Position numbers and translations under genes: made by a program. A stretch of 64,000 nt of DNA from Meghimatium bilineatum. Taxonomy: Eukaryota > Mollusca > Gastropoda > Stylommatophora > Philomycidae. Numbering within the stretch: the first letter of the stretch is position 1; every line of letters begins with the position of its first letter. The stretch is from contig CM067298.1 in NCBI GenBank assembly GCA_034231615.1, positions 54,898,883 through 54,962,882 on the forward strand, written 5' to 3'. This document shows positions 53,401-62,400 of this stretch, in pieces. The notes under the pieces are model-generated. The model was not told the origin of the DNA, made no database searches, and saw only the letters and a list, made by a program, of their open reading frames with translations.

Positions 53401-56400
53401 AAATTAGCTGATGTTGAAAATTTAAATATGTGGGCATAGTGGCTTTGTTAAATCACTAAGTATACAGTCTGAAATCTCTTAAAGTAGGATAGTTAGTTTC
53501 CTAAGCTATCTTATAAGTCACATTGGTCTTTTGACACTTAGAAAAAAATGAAGCAAGTAATGTGACAGGGTAGAGCAGACTTGTTAGCTTGAGAAGAATG
53601 TAGGCCAGACTAATTGTTTCAAACAATACTGTTGCTCCTGACATTAACTGGTGTACCTTATGAATATGAATTTTCAAATACTGTTGATCCCTTTTGTCTA
53701 TTACTACATCATTGATCTGATAGAGGCTAATGTGCAGGGAAGCAGCACCTATTCATGATATTTTATGTTTGCTAACCGTAGTCATGCTTCATGTATCATC
53801 TGTGGCTTCAGTTGTCAACTACCTTTATAGCTGCATATAAATTTTGTGACAGTGACTTTGACTGTCGACATCAGCTAGTGTACAGTGCAACAATGCTTAC
53901 AAACAAGCTGTGATGTATGGTGGGGAAATTGCTGATATGATAGCAGATCATACTTCCCTTATGTCTTATGCTGGCGCTAACATGAAGTGCAAGCAAGATT
54001 TATTAATGGTTTGTGACATGGCTGGCTCCCCAAAGATATGATCCTAGGTCAATGAGACATGTCCCATTATCCCATTCCAGATATACATGGTTCGTAAAGG
54101 GACTGTGGTGGCATGATGCTCTGTCCTTCGACTACTGCTTCTCATATGTGGGATAGCATGCAGTGTAATGCATACTAACAGCATACAGCTGGCCTACCAT
54201 CAATTTGATCTTCAGCTGATGAGACATGTGATGTATGACTGGCTTTCTACCATTTTTCTTTCCTCTCAGCCATGTCCATGACCATCCTTATTGTCACTAT
54301 TGCATGTGTCCCTTCTACAGGTCACATACAACCTAGCGATGTCCTTACCTTTCCCGCTGACATTGTTTCCCTGGTGCTTACTTGTATCCTTTCACATGCC
54401 ACCATCTATTTCTCATCTTTGTGGCCCTCTAGGGATTATAGAGCTAACCCCCATCCCTTACCTCTAGTCGAATGTTCTGCCAGGCATAGTAGGCCACCAT
54501 GTTTCTCCTTTCTGCTCCCTTTTCTGGTAAATATTTTTCAAATTGGTGTTCTCTACAGTTCATTTCTTTCTGCTAACTTTCTAGGACCTTCATATTCTTC
54601 AGTCAGTTATATTCCCTTTACCTCTCTATCAGTCTACTATCTTGTTCCTACAATATATTTCTCAGACCCAGTTTTGGTCATTCTCCCTACAAGTGCCTAT
54701 TATTTACAAGTCATTTGAATTTATCCCATGTACTTTATCTAGTTGATGGCAAAGTGAAATCCCACCTATTGTAAGTTTTGCATGTTTTTCTATTTCACGC
54801 ACACACCTTCCTCTCCTACTTTGGGTATCATTGTCTACTGGTTCTTCTTCCTCTTGTTCTCCTTCTGCATTCATTTCTGATCTTACACAGATTAGCAGTA
54901 GTGGGTCTGGTGATGGATATGCTTTACTAATTGTTGGCTAACTGAACTTTTGTCTTGACACATACTACAAATAGGGGATCCAACTTCTGTGACTGACACC
55001 ACCTTTCTACATTTAGGGTCATTTTGTTATGTATGGTGTACAGCTAACCTCAAGCGTACCACTCCTTGGGCACCTCATTTATGACATTCCATTGAGTTGC
55101 TATTCCTTACTTCCCATTTCAGCCCCATCCTTTTCTACATCCTATCACTCATGCACTATGAGTTTCAGTGACCATCAATAACACCTACCATTGACCTCAT
55201 TTTACTGATTTCCATATTGATACTTCCTTTGTCTGTTCCCACTACCTCTTGGGTCATTGTTCATGATCTATATACTCTTCTGTTTGATCAAGAGGATTGT
55301 TATATGATACATTTGGGATATATAGGGTATCTGTGACAATGGGGAAGTGGTGAACCAGAAGATGTAGATTATTCAATCTGCAGTTAGCAACCCAGCACAC
55401 ATGCAGATCACGGTAAAAGGGTCACTTCCTATGAGACAGTATTGCTGCTGTGTGTATTCGTGTCCCTATTTCACTTGTTTCTGGATCGTAATGCAAGTTT
55501 TTTGTCGATAGTTGAGTATTTTTTTCATTTGTTGCGGTTTTTCATTTACATTATATTCTTTCTTTTACTTGTCTTTCTGGCTTTTGCTTCTACTCTGGGG
55601 GATATGTCTTTCTCATTCGTTCTTCTATTTGTTATGAATTGCCTATCATATGTTGCATACCATCCTCTCACATCTACATATCTCTAACTTCACCTACCAC
55701 TTTCTTCCTCTCTTTTTCCTATTCTCACCTTTCTCCATTTCTTGCTATACCATATGTGTGTTTCTATTTCTATGTGGGATTGTTGTTTGTCTGCTGTCTT
55801 TCATCCTGATGATGGATTTCTAGTGAAAATGTCATCTCCTTGTATTTTGTTGCTATTATGGTGTACTTACATTGATAACACATATTTTCATTTATAAGAC
55901 AAATAACTGGTTCGTTTGTAGAGGTTTCACATTAGACATCAACACAAAAAGCCCTCCAAATGTCTTTGTTTTAAGCCATTTGGATGAGTATAGAAAAATC
56001 ATGCCCAGGTCATTCCTTGATGATGTCAGTCCAGGATTTTCTTAATTTTTCTCATCTGAATTGCTGTAACCCCATTCCAGTCTTGAAATATACATTCAAT
56101 TTTACTGGAAACTCAAAGATAAAAAGAAGAGAATGTCAAATAAACAATTACATCACACAAGCATGCAATAACATTAGTGGTCAAAGTTATGCAGAGCAAT
56201 GACATCTACTGGGGACAGTGGAGGGTCATGATCAGACTACTTAAACAGAAATCTCTGAACTTGCTTACCTTATAGTAATAATAATAATAATAAGACCCAT
56301 ATCCTATCAGGTGTCATAGTGGTGCCACATTGGAGTCATCACTACCCCCCAAGTCCTCAGTCATTCAGATGATTGTTGAAAAATCATGCTCAGACCATTC

Positions 56401-59400
56401 CTTAATATTATGATACAGTAGCAGAGACGCAAATTAATTTTGTTGTGTAATTGTTTTCAGTATTGATGATGGTGCCTTAGACTGTTTTAATGGTGTGTGC
56501 AATAACACTGTGCATCAGTGTAAACCAGAGTGGACAGGGCCAAATTGTGATACTTTAATATCAGAATGCCCTTTCAACTGTTCTTCTCATGGAAGCTGTG
56601 TTTCAGGAGAATGCCAATGTTATGAAAATTATACAGGTTTGTATTGTGAGTTTATTCATTCATCAAGTTTTGCTAAGATGATTTTTTTCAATTCACATTA
56701 CAACCAGTCAGATGTGTTAGGGGTCATTGGTGCAAATAAAACGTCAATACTTTCAGCACATATTTTCATTCTCTGGACTAAAACCTGCTGGAAATTTAAT
56801 AGGACCATTGTCCTGCTACAAGAGAATAGACATTCATATAACTAGACATATGCACATTTTTATAAAGCACATAATAAGCAAGTACTAGAAACTTTAGTAG
56901 ATATTTTATGATGCAATACTCACAAGATTATGAAATGTACATCAGCAGTTGTGTTATAATTAAGGCAATTATTAGGGAACATTTACTGGTATGAAACTTG
57001 AGTCAATAGAAGTCATTATGTTCATTCAAACAAGCATCCCACTGTCTGGGTGGATGGTGAATTCCAACAGAGAGGAAGGACTTCATTTGCAAATACTCAT
57101 TGAACCATTTGTCCCTTTAGAGCTTTCTTTAAGGGTCTAAACAAATGAAAGTTACATGGTGATAGGTTGGCACTGTATGCTGAGTATGGTAGAACTTCCA
57201 ATCGTTTCCATGCTAATGCTTTCGCAACATGCAGGCAAACATTGTCGTGCAACAGAATGGTATTATACTTGGTTGCTTATTTTTGATGGCTCTATGCAGT
57301 TTGTCTAGTGTGTTCTTGCAACATATTTTAGCTGTTAGAAACTGAATCAATGCTTGTTGGCCACATTTGGATGGATTTGTTTTCACACTATTGTCAGCTG
57401 TCTGCACAGGACACTAAGCATACAAAGAGAATGACCATGTGACCATTTGTTCACCAATGTGTAATTATTACATTAGTGATGTGATCTTCACGCTCCTCAC
57501 GTGCTGGCATAGGTGGCATAGCACGGGCAGATTTCATTTGAATACGCCTCGTATATGCCATTAATAATGGATAAATCATGGATCAGCAGCCATGCATATT
57601 GTAACAAACAACATCTAGAATTTGTCTAAATATTAAATTATATTATAACTACACGCAATCTACAAAGCACAAAATAAGCTTTCTACATAAAGATCACTGG
57701 CAAATGTTGCAATAATCAGCCGCACTGATATGACTTGCAGGCTATGGTGATTGGATAGTTGGGCTTAACCCCTTGGCAGCAGAGGTGCCCTTAAGGAGAG
57801 ATAAAAAGTTGCTGCCATTTTTGCAGACATCTCCTTCAGGAGCAGTGGTTCATGTGTACATATAATGTATTGCGCAAAGCAGTTTAAAGTTTTCACTCTG
57901 ATTGGCTAGTTCATAAATTTCCAATTCATTGAGTTGAGACTTCACCATATTTGTAGGTCTAGGTAAGATGGTTAAACAAAGAAAGTCAAGTTATATCGAC
58001 ACACGAAAGTAGAAATGGTGCTTACAAGTGTGTCAGATTACAGAAGCTCAGTTTTTAGATGATCTTTAGACATCTTGAACTAGCCAATAATAGTTTTTGA
58101 ACACCTTCAATTGTTTTCCGCAATATAAAATATGAATAAGTGCACCAGCGCTTAAGGAATGTCAGCACAAAATGGTGGTAATTTTCATCTCTCCTTAAAG
58201 ATACCTCCACAGCCAAGTGGTTAATGACACCATGGACATAATGAAGATATCTTGAAAAATGTTAATTCAAAAATAAAGCTGCTTACCCACATCAGAAAGA
58301 GACAATTAACATTTTTGGACACATCAAGAGAGCAGGAAAGATGGAACACATTTTAACAACAGGCAAGTTGAAGAGCAAGAGGGGTAGTGGAAGATCAAGA
58401 GAGAGGGTGCTTGGCAACCTAGCTTTCTAATATGGGAGAACATCAGTATCAAAATGATTAACAGCACACGGAATAGAAGACTGTGGAAAGACATGATAAC
58501 CAACACTACATGGCATAGGCCATAAGGAGAAGATAGTAAATATTTGATAAATTTCCTATCTCTCTACTACTCCAGTGAGATCACCGGAGATCTCCCTGGC
58601 ATCGTTAAACCATTTGCTTTGTGCTCAAGATGCCGTAATTCAAATCCGCTCACATTGTGTTTATACATTTATTTTTTTTCTCAGATCCCTGGGGATTATT
58701 GCTTGATGATACAGAGTTATATGCTATTAGTGGTACTCTAGGCAGGCAAAGATTGATGCTCAGTTGAGAGATTGATACATGTGGGGGTGACCTGAGTACA
58801 ATGAAGTCAATTCTCTAAGCCTTTAGAGGTTTTTTCCCATTTCTCATTGTGCACAAGTATAATGTACTTTCATGCTTTAAGCAGGCTTTTAGAATAAATT
58901 TGGATATGTTGGGACAAATGCACAAATAAAATGGTCACATAACATCTCCATTCTCTAGAAATCTTGTATAACCTAGATCATTGTCTAACAATGAAAAGGA
59001 AACAACAGTGAAAAATATTTTACAAATAAAAAATTACTTTTTTGTGTGTTTGTATAGGATATTATTGTAGTGCTCACAAAGGACAGCTACTAGTTGAAAG
59101 CATGCAAGCATCACTTCCCTCAATGACAGGTAGAGCATCATTTTCATTCACTTCTGATAACAAAGGTGGATTGTGGATGCTTGGTGGATATAAGATGGGA
59201 GATATCAACTTATCAAATAATATGTTCAAGTGAGTGTAGAAATTTTATTATTTTTTAAGTTTTGTCAGCATTTTTATGGCCAGTGAAACACTTGAAAAAT
59301 AGAAACTATTTTACACCAATGTTCTTCTATGATATATTCTTTGGTACAGTACAAGTACTTTAAAGTTTGTGTTGGGTGTCCAGGTTGGAACTGCAGCTAG

Positions 59401-62400
59401 TGAATAGTAATTCACGTTTAATTATTTCCCTCGTCTAGGTTTGTAAATTTCCATGTTCATCATTTAATAATTGAAATATTTATTTATTTTTATTTCTGGT
59501 TAGGGTTAGTTATATAAAACACAACTACCCAGACTATAATCATTTAATAATTGAAATATTTATTTATTTTAAGTTGGGGTTAGGGTTAGTTATATAAAAC
59601 AACTACTCAAACCCTAAAATCCATAAATATTTAAACTATTAAATGATGAACATGAAATTTAAACTTTTGCCAGTGGTCACCATCTTACCTAGACCTACAA
59701 ATATGGTGAAGTCTCAACTCAATGAATTGGAAAGGGGAAATAACTCGACTAACTGGTGGCATCTACTTGTACTGTATCTATTCTTTTAACAAGTCGAAAC
59801 TGGTAAGAATTTATGTCTTACATTTATGCGCCCCCCCTCCCCACATATATTCAGCTCATTTCAGCAACTTGGTGAAAATGTCAATGTAAGAGAACTTCAA
59901 TAGCATCTTCAGTAGTTTCTACTGTCTTCACAACTCAACTCAGAATGATTTTTTGGTGTTTTTTTTAATGCTGTTTTGAAATTAAATTCATTGGTTCAGT
60001 AATGTAGATATGCTATTCAAACTGTAAAATTGAGGTGATACATTCCAATCTCCAGACTACATCATGCAAAATCAGTAGGTGTTTGAGAATGAAAATGCTG
60101 CTGGAATGTTGCCAATAATGTTCTGTGTTCAATCCTCATAATGCAACTATTTATTTGTATCATTGTTTTTTTGTGTGTATTTTTAATGAATGTTAGCCAT
60201 ATATCAACACAAGTTTCTAGTTTGCAACCCTCAGTAAAATTATTAGTGGTTTAGCCTTTGAAACAATGTTCATGGTGTTCTCAACATGAGAATTGAAACA
60301 AAAGGAGGCAGAGAAATGCCAAAAAGAAGGTGGATTAAAGGAGTTACCAAAATACTGAAACCGTACAATATTACTGCATATCAAGTAACCAAACGTGCCA
60401 TTGCAGATCATCATTAAACCCTGAGGAGCTGAACAGCAAGAGCAAAGAAAAGATGATAGATAGTACAGTTACCTGATAGACTATTGATTGTTAGTATGAC
60501 AATCGATAAATAATAAAACTGTAGTAAAATGATATAATCAGTATATAAACTTGTGTAGAACACAAGGTAGTGAGTTTTGCTGTTGACAAACAGGACTATC
60601 AGACTAGTAGACAGGAAGAAATATAGATGACCATATAAAAAAACAGATTAAATTAACATTTCATTCATAAGGTCTTTCTCAAGATAAATACAGAGAACAG
60701 ATGATAAATATAACAGTAAAATTATAAAGACTAGACTGAGGCATTTAACAACAGAAAATTTTTTATAAAACCATGAACTATGATTAAAAGTAGTGTATTA
60801 AAATATTGATTTTATCTTCAGATATGACATAAAACTTAAAAACTGGACTGCAGTTCCTGAAGGAAGAAGCACCCCATGGCCTCGTTATGGACACACTACA
60901 GTCTTCTATGAGGTAAGCATATGTGGGTCATATATGTATGTATGTATATTTTGATAATATAATTGTTATTTGTTCATCAGTGTAAACATAACATTTATAC
61001 AGGCATATGTCCCATGTAACACACCAAATAATGAAAACGAAAGAGAGGAAAATTTAGAGGATGTAAACAGATTAATAAATAACAACAACAACAATGAAGA
61101 TGATCTATATATTTTGGGAGATCTTATTACACATCTTGGCACAAATAGAGAAGGAATAGAGGAATATAAAGGACCTTTTTGGCAACACAAGAAATAATAT
61201 TAACAACAACAGTTATAAACTAATAGATACATGCATCCAGCACAACCTATTTATAACGAACACCTTCTTTAAACATAGACAGTCACAAGTGTACATGGTA
61301 TAAATGGAACAACTTGGAATACAAGAGCCAGATAGACTTTATACTCACAAAAACAAACAAAGGATGAAAAATAACAGATGCATGAGTATTACCTAACATG
61401 TATACAGACACTGACCATAAGGCAGTAATAATAGTCAAAACAAACAGAGCGAAAAATAACAAGCACAAGAAAAGCACCAAGGGTAATAAGATATACAGAA
61501 ATTGAAAGAACTAAACATGCACAAAAAATATATCCAGGAATTTAACTAAGAATTCACAAAGTTACCACAAAACACCCATCATATAGAAGAAGAATGGAAA
61601 TATTAAAAACATTCCATCATTCCAACAGCAGGAAATATATGCAGATATAAAAACTATAACGATACAAAAACAAAAATAACAGCTTGGTGGACAGAAGAGG
61701 TAAAGAATGCAACAAACGATAAAAACAAAAATACAAAAAATAGGCAACAAGAAAATCATATGCAGATTACTTGGTATACAAGATAGCAAAGATTAACACA
61801 CACACAAAATAAAAAAATCTGCAAAAATTAAGTCACTGCAAGAATATGGAGAAATGCTTAACAAGGATAGACAAAATGCACAAAAGATGTTCTACAAGAA
61901 TGTACAAAACATTAAACGTAAAAAAGACACTAATGAACTAACAGAAATAATCATTGATGAACATCACAACATACTAAATAGGCCACAAGAAATCATGAAA
62001 AATTGAAAAATTACTTCAATCAACTGTTAAACTTAAAGGAAGGAGAAGTGATTACAACAATAAATACAATAAAAGAAGACCTAGAACCATACATCCTAAA
62101 ATCTGAAATTGAAGATGCAGTTAAACATGCACCAAATAACAAAGCACCAGGAATAGACGGCATACCTATAGTACTAATAAAAATACTAACAGTGACAGGT
62201 ATAAAGTGGCTACACAGACTGTTCAATGTGATTTGAAAGACTCAAAAGACACCACAGGAGTGTAATACAGTGGTGATTGTTCCCATCTGGAAGAAAAAGG
62301 CAGTAAGAGGGACTGTACTAAGTATAAAGAGATATCACTCTTAGCCACATAGAAAAAATCTTTTAGCAAGATACTAGAGAGAAGAATGCACACATATATA

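Noticed and set aside
54272-54718. 148-codon open frame as a membrane-protein gene
   Set aside because: The residues follow the C/T skew of the tract, no family or splice context is evident, and the frame has no conserved motif.
56637-56660. Alternative exon 4 donor at GTGAGT, 11 bases on
   Set aside because: Joining it to exon 5 creates a TGA stop, while the nearer GTTTGT keeps the frame and the conserved EGF ending.
59501-59602. Interstitial telomere repeat next to a telomerase-component gene
   Set aside because: Only one and a half TTAGGG units per copy, inside a miniature element and 35 kb from the TEP1-like gene; coincidence.
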